A stretch of 64,000 nt of DNA from contig JAMOTD010000009.1 of assembly GCA_027068415.1 (NCBI GenBank), forward strand, positions 186,001 through 250,000, in the 5' to 3' direction. The notes beneath the pieces are model-generated. The model ran no database searches and was not told where the DNA came from. It saw only the letters and a program-made list of their open reading frames with translations. Shown here one piece after another: positions 50,488-58,385 of the stretch. How positions within the stretch are numbered: the stretch's first letter is position 1; each line of letters starts with the position of its first letter. This DNA comes from Desulfurobacteriaceae bacterium. GTDB taxonomy: Bacteria; Aquificota; Aquificia; Desulfurobacteriales; Desulfurobacteriaceae. The translations under genes and the position numbers were made by a program.

Positions 50488-50950
50488 CTAAAGGAGTTTT
50501 ATGACTTTAACTCCTGTTGTCTCCTCTATTTTAGAGCTCTTTGAAAGGAAGTCCTTATCGTTAGTCCAGAGGAAAACCTCAAAGCCTTCCCTTCAGCTCT
50601 ACCGCAAGGGCAAGGGCTTGAGCGTCCTCAAACTCGTAATCCTCGTCCTCTAAAAGCTCTTTTGCAAGCGAAAAGGAAGAGGCGTAAAACCTCTTAGGAA
50701 TGACTGCGTCAAGGAGGAGAAAGGCCTCTTTCACGTATAACTTACTTACGGCGCTTAAATCTACACTTTCAGGGAGCTCTCTGATAAAAGCCTGAAGGGC
50801 CCTTCTAAAGTTCGTCGTGGTGGAAACGAACCTGTAGCCCTTGGCCTTTCCAGAGAGGAAAACGTCCTTTATAACGCCCCTACAGGTTAAACAGAAGCGG
50901 GCAAGCTGGTTAAGCTTGGTAGAATCAACTACTACGACTACCTCTCTCAC
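50488..50950 (-). CDS. PIN-domain nuclease-like protein, needs a +1 frameshift
   Basis: The first frame (50579-50950) gives 123 residues with an N-terminal strand and Asp (VVVVDSTKLN) and EDAQALALAVEL, then ends AAG GGA AGG CTT TGA. Reading on in the +1 frame after CTT gives EVFLWTNDKDFL and a further strand (VKVIKLL), to TAG at 50488-50490, total about 153 residues. TNDKDF is the last acidic motif expected of a PIN domain, so the 3' part belongs to the same gene. Either the gene is broken or the shift is programmed, since CTT TGA with an SD-like run 3 nt upstream is the prfB arrangement. It overlaps its partner by 4 nt. Confidence 0.65.
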
Positions 50951-51252
50951 TTACTCCCTTTCTCCACTATGTACTTACACCCAAGGGCGTTGAGGGCCAT
51001 AAAGAGAAAGGCCTGAACCTCCGGAGGAAGTTTAGAGGCGTCCTTCAGGTTAATAAAAACTCCCTTGGGCTCTTTCCTCTCCGTTACGACGACGACGCTG
51101 TCCTCAAAAGCCCTTGAAGGGTTCTTTACTATCTCTCTTTTCCCCCTTTCAACAACCCTTTCTCTCAACCACCTCTCAAGGGCCTCAAGGTTTTGAAAGG
51201 AAAGCCTCTCAGCCAAAATTCCCTTAAGGGAAGCCTTCTCTGCCGTCTTCAA
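50947..51252 (-). CDS. Partner protein of the PIN gene, putative antitoxin
   Basis: This 101-residue protein starts at TTG behind GGAGGG. The N-terminal half is helical and basic (ERLSFQNLEALERWLRERVVE in pieces); the C-terminal half is mixed (VVVVTERKEPKGVFINLKDASKLPPEVQAFLFMALNALG in pieces). I do not recognise a family. The ATGA overlap with a PIN-domain gene and the repeated sequence in front of it suggest a toxin-antitoxin-like operon. Confidence 0.5.
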   Translation of the reverse strand: MKTAEKASLKGILAERLSFQNLEALERWLRERVVERGKREIVKNPSRAFEDSVVVVTERKEPKGVFINLKDASKLPPEVQAFLFMALNALGCKYIVEKGSK

Positions 51253-51283
51253 AGTTCCCTCCTAAAGTAGCTTTATTACCTAA

Positions 51284-51336
51284 AGAATAGTCCAGACGGG
51301 AAAGTTTGTCCAACGAAGTTAGCTTTTTGTCCAACG
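51284..51336 (-). promoter_or_regulatory. Promoter with tandem 11-bp repeats before the PIN operon
   Basis: TTTGTCCAACG occurs at 51305-51315 and again at 51326-51336, a period of 21 bp (two helical turns). On the minus strand the proximal copy contains TTGGAC, which with TATTCT (51284-51289) forms a -35/-10 pair with 18-nt spacing. Repeats covering the -35 are what an autoregulated promoter would show. Confidence 0.45.
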
Positions 51337-53091
51337 CTAACCGAAGAACTCCCTCGCTCTCTTTACCACTTCTTGGGCAATTTTTAAGGGTATTCCTATT
51401 TTTGAGAGCTCCTCCGGAGTAATGAGGGCAAGCTCTTTGGGGTCGGGGTAAAAACGGTTTAGGAGCTCCCTCCTCTTCATTCCGAGCCCCTTAATTCCGT
51501 CAAAGGGGCTCTTTAACATCTCCTTACTTCTAACCTTTCTGTTGTAGGCAAGGGCGAAACGGTGGGCTTCGTCCCTTATTGAGGTAAAGAGCCTGAAGAG
51601 GTGGGGGTAATTCTTAAGCTCAACAACCTCCCCGTCGTCGGTGAAAATCGTTTCCTCCCTCTTTGCAAGGGCAAAAACTCTAAAAGACAGGCCGAGCTCG
51701 TCCCTTACCTTCAGGGCAACGTTAAGCTGGCCAACCCCTCCGTCAATAAGCGCAAGGCTGGGGGCTTTTACCTCTCCCTCTTTAATCTTCTTAAACCGCC
51801 GCCTTAAAACCTCTCCCATTGCGGCGTAGTCGTTAACTCCTTTAACGGTTTTAACCCTATAGCGGCGGTAGTCGTTCTTTACAAAACTTCCGTTCTCCCA
51901 GACTACGCAGGAGCCTACAGTTCCCTGTCCCTGAAGGGTTGAGATGTCAAAGCACTCTATCCTGTTTGGGAAAGAGTCAAGGAAAACCCTCTCAAATTCC
52001 TCAGAGACGGCCTCCAAGGAAAGGTTGTAGCGGACGGGCTCCCTGTTCCTCTTAACCAGAGGCAAAATCTCTTCAGGGAAAGGCTCCACAACAATTGAGG
52101 GCTCAAGGGAGTTAAAGTTTGCAATCACCTTTTCAGGGGGAGAAGTCCGGGCGTAGGTGTTCTTAAGCCATATGGTTCCGACAACGTCTTTATTAACCCC
52201 TGCCTCACCGTAGGAGAAGAGGGCCTCAAGGAACTCATCCTCCCACGGGTCTATCGGGTCAAACGTGAAGGTCTCTTTACCGTAGAGAATTCCGTTCCTG
52301 ACGGTCAGCTTAATACCGGTAAAGAGGCCGCCTTTCTCCTCAAGGTAGAAGAAGTCAGCGTTGGGGTACTTATCAAAGAGGAGAGCTCCCCTCTCGTAAA
52401 CGTTCCTTATTGCAATCAGCTGGTCTCTCAAGAGGGCCGCCCTCTCAAACTGGAGGTCCTCTGCGGCCTTTTCAATCTCTGAGTGGAGCTCCCTTATGAG
52501 CTCTTTAACGCTCCCCCTTAAAAAGGCAAGAGCTCCTTTAACCTGCCTCCTGTAGTCTTCCTTACTGACTTTCCCTGCGCAAGGGGCTGTGCATCTCTCT
52601 ATGTAGTATTCAAGGCAGGGCTTTTCCCTTTTTTTCAGCTCCTTACACTTCCTCAGCTTAAAAACCCTGTGAATCAGCTCTTTTAAGCGCCTTGCGTTCT
52701 TCGGAGGAATGAAGGGGCCGAACTTCTCCCCCTTAACCTCTCCATCCCTCTTCCTGACGAACTTAACGGTGGGGAAGTCCTCATCGGTTATGACCAAAAA
52801 GGGGTAGCTCTTGTCGTCCTTCAACAGAACGTTAAAGGGGGGAAGGTGCTCCTTTATAAGCTCAGCCTCAAGGGCAAGGGCTTCCCTTTCGTTTTTAACT
52901 ACTATAAAGTCAAAGTCGGCCGAAGCCTTAACTATTCGGTAGCTTTTATCGTTCGGGTTGGTTGCAGAGAGGTGGGTAGAGAGGCGTTTTTTCAGGTTCT
53001 TTGCCTTGCCCACGTATAAAACTTTGCCTTCTTTATCTTTAAAGAGGTAAACGCCGGGGAGCTCCGGCACTCTCTCTAACTTCTCCCTCAT
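51337..53091 (-). CDS. uvrC: Excinuclease ABC subunit C
   Basis: I start at the ATG ending at 53091 (584 residues), which overlaps the queD-like stop as ATGA and follows GGAGAGAG; an upstream in-frame start 57 nt earlier is inside the neighbouring gene. The GIY-YIG nuclease domain (PGVYLFKDKEGKVLYVGKAKNLKKRL in pieces), the UvrB-binding motif, the UvrC RNase H-like domain (IECFDISTLQGQGTVGSCVV in pieces) and a C-terminal helix-hairpin-helix (LGMKRRELLNRFYP, ELSKIGIPLKIA) are present. It makes both incisions in nucleotide excision repair. Confidence 0.96.
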   Translation of the reverse strand: MREKLERVPELPGVYLFKDKEGKVLYVGKAKNLKKRLSTHLSATNPNDKSYRIVKASADFDFIVVKNEREALALEAELIKEHLPPFNVLLKDDKSYPFLVITDEDFPTVKFVRKRDGEVKGEKFGPFIPPKNARRLKELIHRVFKLRKCKELKKREKPCLEYYIERCTAPCAGKVSKEDYRRQVKGALAFLRGSVKELIRELHSEIEKAAEDLQFERAALLRDQLIAIRNVYERGALLFDKYPNADFFYLEEKGGLFTGIKLTVRNGILYGKETFTFDPIDPWEDEFLEALFSYGEAGVNKDVVGTIWLKNTYARTSPPEKVIANFNSLEPSIVVEPFPEEILPLVKRNREPVRYNLSLEAVSEEFERVFLDSFPNRIECFDISTLQGQGTVGSCVVWENGSFVKNDYRRYRVKTVKGVNDYAAMGEVLRRRFKKIKEGEVKAPSLALIDGGVGQLNVALKVRDELGLSFRVFALAKREETIFTDDGEVVELKNYPHLFRLFTSIRDEAHRFALAYNRKVRSKEMLKSPFDGIKGLGMKRRELLNRFYPDPKELALITPEELSKIGIPLKIAQEVVKRAREFFG

Positions 53092-53726
53092 CTCTCTCCG
53101 TAAGAGGCGCAGGAGTTTGGAGTCTCGTTTATTGAAACCTTGTAGCAATCAACACCGAGGGGCTTAACGTTTTCCTTGACGAAGTAATAGAAAAACCTCG
53201 CAAGGTTTTCTGAGGTCGGAGAGCCCTTAAAGAGGGCTATTCCGTCAACCAATCTCTGGTAGAAGTCAAGGAGGGGCTCACTCTGTAGGGGGGAGCTCCC
53301 GAAGGTGATGAAGTTATAGGAAAAGAGCTCCTCCAAGGAAATAGAGCTCCCGGTAAAGCTTTTAACCCTGTAGCTCCCGTCAACTGCTGTTATTTTTGTC
53401 TCAAAGGGGAGCTTGAACTCCTCCCCTTCAATCAGCCCCAACCTCTCAAAGAAGAGCCTGAAGGCAGGATCGTCGGTTCCCAAAATCAGCTTGTGGTCAA
53501 AGCAGTTGTCAATAAACTCCTTAAGCCACTTAAGGTGGCCGAAGTCTGTAACCATCTGACTCTCGTCAAGGCTTCCTGCTAAATAAACCGTTAATTTATA
53601 GTTGTGGCCGTGGCCGGGAAGACGGCGGCACTTAGGGTAATCGCTACCGGCCCACTCCCTATTTAGTCTCTGGGAGTGGACCGAGTGGGCTGCGGCAAAC
53701 CCAAAGCTCTTTGAAATAACGAACAT
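53088..53726 (-). CDS. QueD/6-pyruvoyltetrahydropterin synthase family protein
   Basis: This 212-residue protein has the family's zinc histidines (FAAAHSVH and GHGHNYKL), a Cys near the active site (YPKCRRLPGHGHN), DFGHLKWL, FDHKLIL and a C-terminal Glu (SINETPNSCASYGE). It is considerably longer than standard QueD (about 120 residues); the extra residues lie mainly at about 95-160. Queuosine precursor synthesis (6-carboxytetrahydropterin) is likely. It overlaps rsmD by 1 nt and uvrC by 4. Confidence 0.82.
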   Translation of the reverse strand: MFVISKSFGFAAAHSVHSQRLNREWAGSDYPKCRRLPGHGHNYKLTVYLAGSLDESQMVTDFGHLKWLKEFIDNCFDHKLILGTDDPAFRLFFERLGLIEGEEFKLPFETKITAVDGSYRVKSFTGSSISLEELFSYNFITFGSSPLQSEPLLDFYQRLVDGIALFKGSPTSENLARFFYYFVKENVKPLGVDCYKVSINETPNSCASYGER

Positions 53727-54304
53727 TACTCCTCTCCTTCGGGGTTAAAGTTTAAAAAGCTAACTGTTGTAGTTCCGTAATGGCGCTTTTCAACCAGCCA
53801 CTCCTCGTCTTCCGGAATAAAGGGGTTCTTCTTGGGCTCCTCTAAGATTAAAAGGCCGTCCTCGTCAAGGAGACCGAGATTTTTAACCATGTTAACGACC
53901 CTCGTGTAGTAGCCTTTCTCGTAAGGGGGGTCGGCGTAGATGAAGTCAAACTTCTCCCCCCTCTTTCCGAGTTTCTTTAGAGCTTTTGTAAAGTCGTCGC
54001 AGATTATCTCGTATTTCTCCGGCGGAATTCTTAAGGCCTTCAGGTTCTCCTTTATGAGGTTGCAGAAACGCCTGTCACTCTCAACGAAGACGACCTTCTC
54101 CGCACCCCTGCTTAAGGCCTCTATTCCGACGGCTCCCGTTCCCGCAAAGAGGTCAAGGAACTTGGTCCCCTCAAGGTAGTTGTTGAGAATTGAGAAGACA
54201 GACTCCTTAACCCTCTCGGTAGTGGGGCGAAGGAGCTTCGTATCTTCCCTCTTGGGCATTGACTTAATCCGCCTTCCCCTATACTTTCCACCTACGACCC
54301 TCAT
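53726..54304 (-). CDS. rsmD: 16S rRNA (guanine966-N2)-methyltransferase RsmD
   Basis: This 192-residue protein begins MRVVGGKYRGRRIKS and contains LRPTTERVKESVFSIL, motif I (FLDLFAGTGAVGIEALSRGA) and the catalytic DPPY (FDFIYADPPYEKG). It methylates G966 of 16S rRNA. It is the first gene of the rsmD-queD-uvrC run. Confidence 0.94.
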   Translation of the reverse strand: MRVVGGKYRGRRIKSMPKREDTKLLRPTTERVKESVFSILNNYLEGTKFLDLFAGTGAVGIEALSRGAEKVVFVESDRRFCNLIKENLKALRIPPEKYEIICDDFTKALKKLGKRGEKFDFIYADPPYEKGYYTRVVNMVKNLGLLDEDGLLILEEPKKNPFIPEDEEWLVEKRHYGTTTVSFLNFNPEGEE

Positions 54305-54356
54305 CTTCTACGCTCCAGTAGAGTTTATGTCTTAATTTAATCTGCCGGAGGTTAGT

Positions 54357-54938
54357 GTGAAACTGCTAAAGGCCCTCCTCATTATCCTTTTCCTGACGGT
54401 GCCCGCACTGGGGCGGGAGGAGCTCTACAACCTCTTTAACGGAGTAAAAACCTTGAAGATAGTCTATTCCCAGAGAACAAAACTCCCGGTTGCCGGCGAC
54501 GAGGTCTCCCTCTACGAGGGGGTAATTTACTACAAGAGGCCTTTAAAGTTCAGATGGGAGTACACTAAGGGAGCAAATGTTTTAATAATCTCAGATGGGA
54601 AGTTCTTTAAGAGTGAAATTGAGGGGGAGTGCCAGGTTGGGGAGCTCTCAAACCAGCCCCTCTTTCCGCTGATTGAGCTCATTGAAAACCCGCAAAAGTT
54701 TAAAAGAGACTTTAAAGTTAAAGAGGTTGAGAAGGAAGGAAGTATAGAGATAATAACAGTTAAACCCAAGTACGAAGAGGCCTTCTTTAGAGAGCTGAAG
54801 TTTGTACTGAAAAAGGGAAGGCTTAAAGAGGTTGAGACTCTTCAGGAAGACGGAACAAAAGCGAAATACCGAATAAAGAAAGTCATCAGAAACCTGCCCC
54901 TCAAGGACTCACTCTTCAAAATCACTCCGTGCAAATAA
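54357..54938 (+). CDS. lolA: Outer membrane lipoprotein carrier LolA
   Basis: This 193-residue protein starts at GTG behind GGAGG. A signal peptide (LLKALLIILFLTVPALG) precedes a LolA fold (LFNGVKTLKIVYSQRTKLP, YKRPLKFRWEYTKGANVLIISDGKF in pieces, ELKFVLKKGRLKEVETLQEDG). It ferries lipoproteins across the periplasm. A weak hairpin with a T run on the minus strand follows. Confidence 0.85.
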   Translation: MKLLKALLIILFLTVPALGREELYNLFNGVKTLKIVYSQRTKLPVAGDEVSLYEGVIYYKRPLKFRWEYTKGANVLIISDGKFFKSEIEGECQVGELSNQPLFPLIELIENPQKFKRDFKVKEVEKEGSIEIITVKPKYEEAFFRELKFVLKKGRLKEVETLQEDGTKAKYRIKKVIRNLPLKDSLFKITPCK

Positions 54939-54960
54939 AAAAAAGCCGGCCTTCTGGCCG
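54937..54960 (-). terminator. Hairpin with minus-strand T run downstream of lolA
   Basis: CGGCC (54947-54951) and GGCCG (54956-54960) form a 5-bp stem; an eight-A run precedes it on the plus strand, so it has terminator form only for minus-strand transcripts. No minus-strand gene is seen to its right nearby. Confidence 0.3.
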
Positions 54961-55127
54961 ACCGGAGGAGGGTACCATGGGAATCGGAGGGAGGGTAGCC
55001 ATAAATATATACTCACATTAGAAGGTGTCAAGCGTTGTTATGTTATATGTATTAGCATATGTTAAAGTCAATCCAAGAGAATCAAAATCTGTAAAATTAC
55101 CAGACAGTTAAGCTCCCGGAGGTCGTT

Positions 55128-57164
55128 TTGGCAAAGAGCGTCTGCACCTACTGCGGCGTCGGGTGTGAGATAGGCTTTAACGGTAAAGAGGTTATTCCGG
55201 TTAAAGAGGGAGTCGTAAGTAAGGGAAAGCTCTGCATAAAGGGAAAGTTCGGCCACCAGTTCGTAAACCACCCGGAGAGAATAAGGGGAGCTCTGGTTAA
55301 AAAGGAGCTCTTAAAGGAATTCGGCTACGAGCCGGAAAAGTTTGAGAAGTGGAAGGGAGAGTTCAGAAGAGTTCCCTACGAAATCGCCTACAGGATAACG
55401 GCAGGGAAATTAAAGGAAATAAGGGAGAAGTACGGAAGGAAGGCTTTTGCGGCAATCGGCGGTGCAAGGACGAGCTGTGAGAGTGCCTACCTCTTCCAGA
55501 AGTTTGCAAGGGAGGTTTTCGGCACTCCCCACGTTGACAACTGCGCCCGAATATGCCACGCCCCCAGCCTGAAGGGTCTGAGGGAGACCGTAGGGGAAGG
55601 TGCAGCCTCAATTCCCTTTGACGAGATTTACAACGCCGAGCTCATCTTTGTAATGGGCTCAAACACTACAGAAGCCCATCCGATAGTAAGCCACAGGATT
55701 ATTGAAAAGGCAAGGGAGGGAACGCCTTTAGCAGTAGTTGACGTAAGGGAAATCGGCCTCTTCAGGTTTGCAAAGTACCCGATAACAATTCCGACTGAAG
55801 CCAACCTGCTCTTTCTAAACGCCCTTGCAAGGGTGATTGTTGAGAGGGAGCTCTACGATAGGGAATTCATTGAAAAGAGGGTTTCAAACTTTGAGGAGTT
55901 CAAACAGGCCATTCTTAAAGACGAGATGAGCAGGCCTGAAGTTTTTAAGGAGCTCCCCGGCTACGAAGAAGTCTGCGAGCAGATTTACTCACTGGCCGAA
56001 GAAATCGCCACAAAGAGAACGGTCTTCCTGTGGGGGCTCGGAATAACCGAGCACACTGACGGCAGCAAGGCAGTAATGGCCGTTGCAAACCTTGCAATTT
56101 TAACGGGAAACCTCGGAGTTAAAGGGGCAGGGCTGATGCCCCTGCGAGGACAGAACAACGTTCAGGGAGCCTGCGACGCCGGAATGCTTCCCTATTACCT
56201 TCCGGATTACAAAAGGCCCAAAGAGATAGGCTACATGACACCGGAGGTAATTGAAGGAGCTCTGAGGGGAGAGATTAAAGCCCTCTGGGTAATGGGTGAG
56301 GACATAGCCCACGTTCACGCCAACCTGAACAAAATTGAGAGAGCCCTAAAGAAGCTTGAGTTTATTGCGGTTAACGAGCTCTTCCCCTGTAGGATTACCG
56401 AGTTTGCAGACGTCATTTTCGGGGTTAAGAGTGCCTACGAGAAGAGGGGCGTTTACGTAAACGCCGAAAGGAGAATGCACCTCTCTACGCCGATTTTTGA
56501 GAGCTCCCTTCCCGACGACTGGGAGGTAATAGCCGAAGTATCAAAGGAGCTGGACCACGACTTCGGCTTTAAAAGCAGTAAAGATGTGTGGGACAGCCTG
56601 AGGAAAGACGCCCCCGAAAGGTTCGGAGAGGCCACCTACGAGCTCCTTGAAAAAAACATTTTGAACGCCCCACAGTGGCCTGTAAAGGACGGAAGAGGAA
56701 CGGAAATCCTCTATAAAGACTCCTTCCCTACCGAGGACGGAAAAGCAAAACTCAGGTTTAACCCCTACCAAGTTAGGGGAATGGTGAGGGAGCTCTTAGA
56801 AAAGGGGAAAGTTGAAGACTTTTACCTGATAACCGGAAGGAACTTAGTCCACTACAACAACGCCAACCAGACAAACAGGTGCGAAACCCTGAGGAAGTTT
56901 AAAACCTTCCAGGAAGACACCCTCTACATGAACCCCGAAGACGCAAAAAAGCTTGGCCACCCGAAGAGGGCCGTTTTAGAGAGTAAGTACGGTAGGAGCT
57001 CCCCCCTTCCCGTTGAAGAGAACCCCCACATAAAAAGAGGAACTCTTTTTACTACCTTCCACCACAGCAGGAGCGAAGTAAACCGGCTCTTTGGCGACGA
57101 GGCAGATGAATTTGTCAAAACCGCCCGCTTTAAAGCCGTGAAAGTAAGGGTCATTCCGGTTTAA
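55128..57164 (+). CDS. Molybdopterin oxidoreductase, formate dehydrogenase-like catalytic subunit (Cys form)
   Basis: This 678-residue protein starts at TTG behind GGAGGT. An N-terminal [4Fe-4S] site is formed by C6, C9, C13 and C36 (CTYCGVGC, GKLCIKGK). The sequence DNCARICHAPSL places Cys143 where E. coli FdhH has selenocysteine (ARVUHGPS). GRNLVHYNNANQTNRCETL near the C-terminus and TTFHHSRSEVNRL fit the C-terminal pterin-binding domain. It is likely a cytoplasmic formate dehydrogenase; no Tat signal is seen. No partner subunits follow, so the electron acceptor is unknown. Confidence 0.88.
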   Translation: MAKSVCTYCGVGCEIGFNGKEVIPVKEGVVSKGKLCIKGKFGHQFVNHPERIRGALVKKELLKEFGYEPEKFEKWKGEFRRVPYEIAYRITAGKLKEIREKYGRKAFAAIGGARTSCESAYLFQKFAREVFGTPHVDNCARICHAPSLKGLRETVGEGAASIPFDEIYNAELIFVMGSNTTEAHPIVSHRIIEKAREGTPLAVVDVREIGLFRFAKYPITIPTEANLLFLNALARVIVERELYDREFIEKRVSNFEEFKQAILKDEMSRPEVFKELPGYEEVCEQIYSLAEEIATKRTVFLWGLGITEHTDGSKAVMAVANLAILTGNLGVKGAGLMPLRGQNNVQGACDAGMLPYYLPDYKRPKEIGYMTPEVIEGALRGEIKALWVMGEDIAHVHANLNKIERALKKLEFIAVNELFPCRITEFADVIFGVKSAYEKRGVYVNAERRMHLSTPIFESSLPDDWEVIAEVSKELDHDFGFKSSKDVWDSLRKDAPERFGEATYELLEKNILNAPQWPVKDGRGTEILYKDSFPTEDGKAKLRFNPYQVRGMVRELLEKGKVEDFYLITGRNLVHYNNANQTNRCETLRKFKTFQEDTLYMNPEDAKKLGHPKRAVLESKYGRSSPLPVEENPHIKRGTLFTTFHHSRSEVNRLFGDEADEFVKTARFKAVKVRVIPV

Positions 57165-57277
57165 TAAAGTTCCCTTAAACTATGATTCTTTTCGAGGCAT
57201 CGCAAAGTAAATAAAGGAAAAGGGAAGAAGGCAAGCATTAATAAAAGCAACGCCATCAAAAACTCAAGAACAATCAC
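57161..57277 (-). CDS. Putative 38-aa hydrophobic membrane peptide
   Basis: A GTG follows AGGAGGTGCC at ideal spacing on the minus strand. The product has a single very hydrophobic span (LMALLLLMLAFFPFPLF) and a basic tail. It ends inside the last codon of the formate-dehydrogenase-like gene. The strong ribosome site favours a real gene; function unknown, with type I toxin-like or small regulatory membrane peptides as possibilities. Confidence 0.4.
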   Translation of the reverse strand: MIVLEFLMALLLLMLAFFPFPLFTLRCLEKNHSLRELY

Positions 57278-57422
57278 GGCACCTCCTAAAAGCCAGACAT
57301 CAGCGACCTTATACAATGGCCATTAAGAAAGCAAAAGTTAATGTACCTATTGAAATGATAAGCCCAACTATCGTGGATACCAAAACTTCACACTTAAAAC
57401 CTTCAGAATTTCCTACAAAAAG
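57278..57422. other. Non-coding flank left of the CRISPR array
   Basis: A+T-rich sequence. A 43-codon plus-strand frame from an ATG at about 57319 has no ribosome site and stops inside the first repeat, so I do not call it. No terminator or transposon end recognised. Confidence 0.4.
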
Positions 57423-58159
57423 CTTTAAATCTCACTTGTTCAAATAAAACCTTTTACAACGGCTTTTGTTTGAGGGTCAGTATAAACTTTAAATCTCACT
57501 TGTTCAAATAAAACCTTTTACAACGGCTTTTGTTTGAGGGTCAGTATAAACTTTAAATCTCACTTGTTCAAATAAAACTGGTTGGCCTTTATTTCCTCCC
57601 GCCTGTTAGCGTCGTTTAAATCTCACTTGTTCAAATAAAACTTAACTCCTGTTTCCGAGCTTAATGGACTTGCGAATGTTTAAATCTCACTTGTTCAAAT
57701 AAAACTTGAAAAGCCTCTTGGGCAGGCTCTTTCGGAGTATGCTTTAAATCTCACTTGTTCAAATAAAACCCGTGAAAAATGGGCGTTAAGGGCTTCGTCT
57801 AACAACCTTTAAATCTCACTTGTTCAAATAAAACAGGCGGAGAAACTCGTCTTTGAGAGCCGTAAGCACACTTTAAATCTCACTTGTTCAAATAAAACCT
57901 ACATAAGAACCGACAAGAGAGTTATCCCCTTCTAAACTTTAAATCTCACTTGTTCAAATAAAACACAGTTCCGGAGGAGCTCCGCAACAAGCTCACGAAT
58001 TCCTTTAAATCTCACTTGTTCAAATAAAACCTCGCAAAATACAGCCCGTTTATCTCCTCTTTGAGGCTTTAAATCTCACTTGTTCAAATAAAACTTCAAG
58101 TGATTGTTGCTAACCCGGCAACGCTTGGAGCCTTTAAATCTCACTTGTTCAAATAAAAC
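57423..58159. CRISPR. CRISPR array, 12 repeats and 11 spacers
   Basis: A 28-bp repeat begins CTTTAAATCTCAC and ends TTGTTCAAATAAAAC on the plus strand; the first base is G in repeats 4 and 5 and otherwise all 12 copies agree. Repeat starts: 57423, 57487, 57551, 57614, 57678, 57742, 57807, 57871, 57937, 58003, 58067, 58132. Spacers are 35-38 bp. Spacers 1 and 2 are identical (36 bp), a duplicated unit. The reverse complement (GTTTTATTTGAAC...GATTTAAAG) resembles clostridial type I-B repeats, which suggests minus-strand transcription from the right. No cas genes are in the window. Confidence 0.98.
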
Positions 58160-58354
58160 CCCTGCAATTTCCGTATTCAAAAAGTCAAAGAACAGCAATA
58201 GTTTACTCAACATCGTCAAATGCGTCAAGGAGAAGTCTTGTGCAGCGAACCTTTATTAAGGTTATGCTAATAAATGAATAAATCAGTAGGAAGGCCTTGA
58301 TAGTAAAGGAGTTAAGCAGAATAAACTAAGAAACCGCTCTGATGCAACTTCAGT
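58160..58354 (-). promoter_or_regulatory. Probable CRISPR leader with promoter
   Basis: This 195-bp A+T-rich gap has no gene. On the minus strand TTGACG (58223-58228) and TAAACT (58200-58205) are 17 nt apart and point into the array, with a start predicted about 34 nt before the first repeat in that direction. The right end of the array would then be the spacer-acquiring end. Confidence 0.45.
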
Positions 58355-58381
58355 AAAAAAACGGGAGGAAAAATCCTCCCG
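58355..58381 (-). terminator. Terminator of the transglutaminase-porin-oxidoreductase operon
   Basis: On the minus strand an 8-bp stem CGGGAGGA/TCCTCCCG with a TTTT loop is followed by seven T residues, 4 nt after the stop of the transglutaminase-like gene. This is the clearest intrinsic terminator in the window. Confidence 0.9.
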
Positions 58382-58385
58382 GCAG

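Noticed and set aside
55530-55570. Selenocysteine TGA in the formate-dehydrogenase-like gene
   Set aside because: The codon at the Sec position encodes Cys (ARICHAPS) and the frame is uninterrupted, so no SECIS element is needed.
57319-57450. Plus-strand 43-codon frame entering the first CRISPR repeat
   Set aside because: No ribosome site, ends within the repeat sequence, and composition is that of the non-coding flank.
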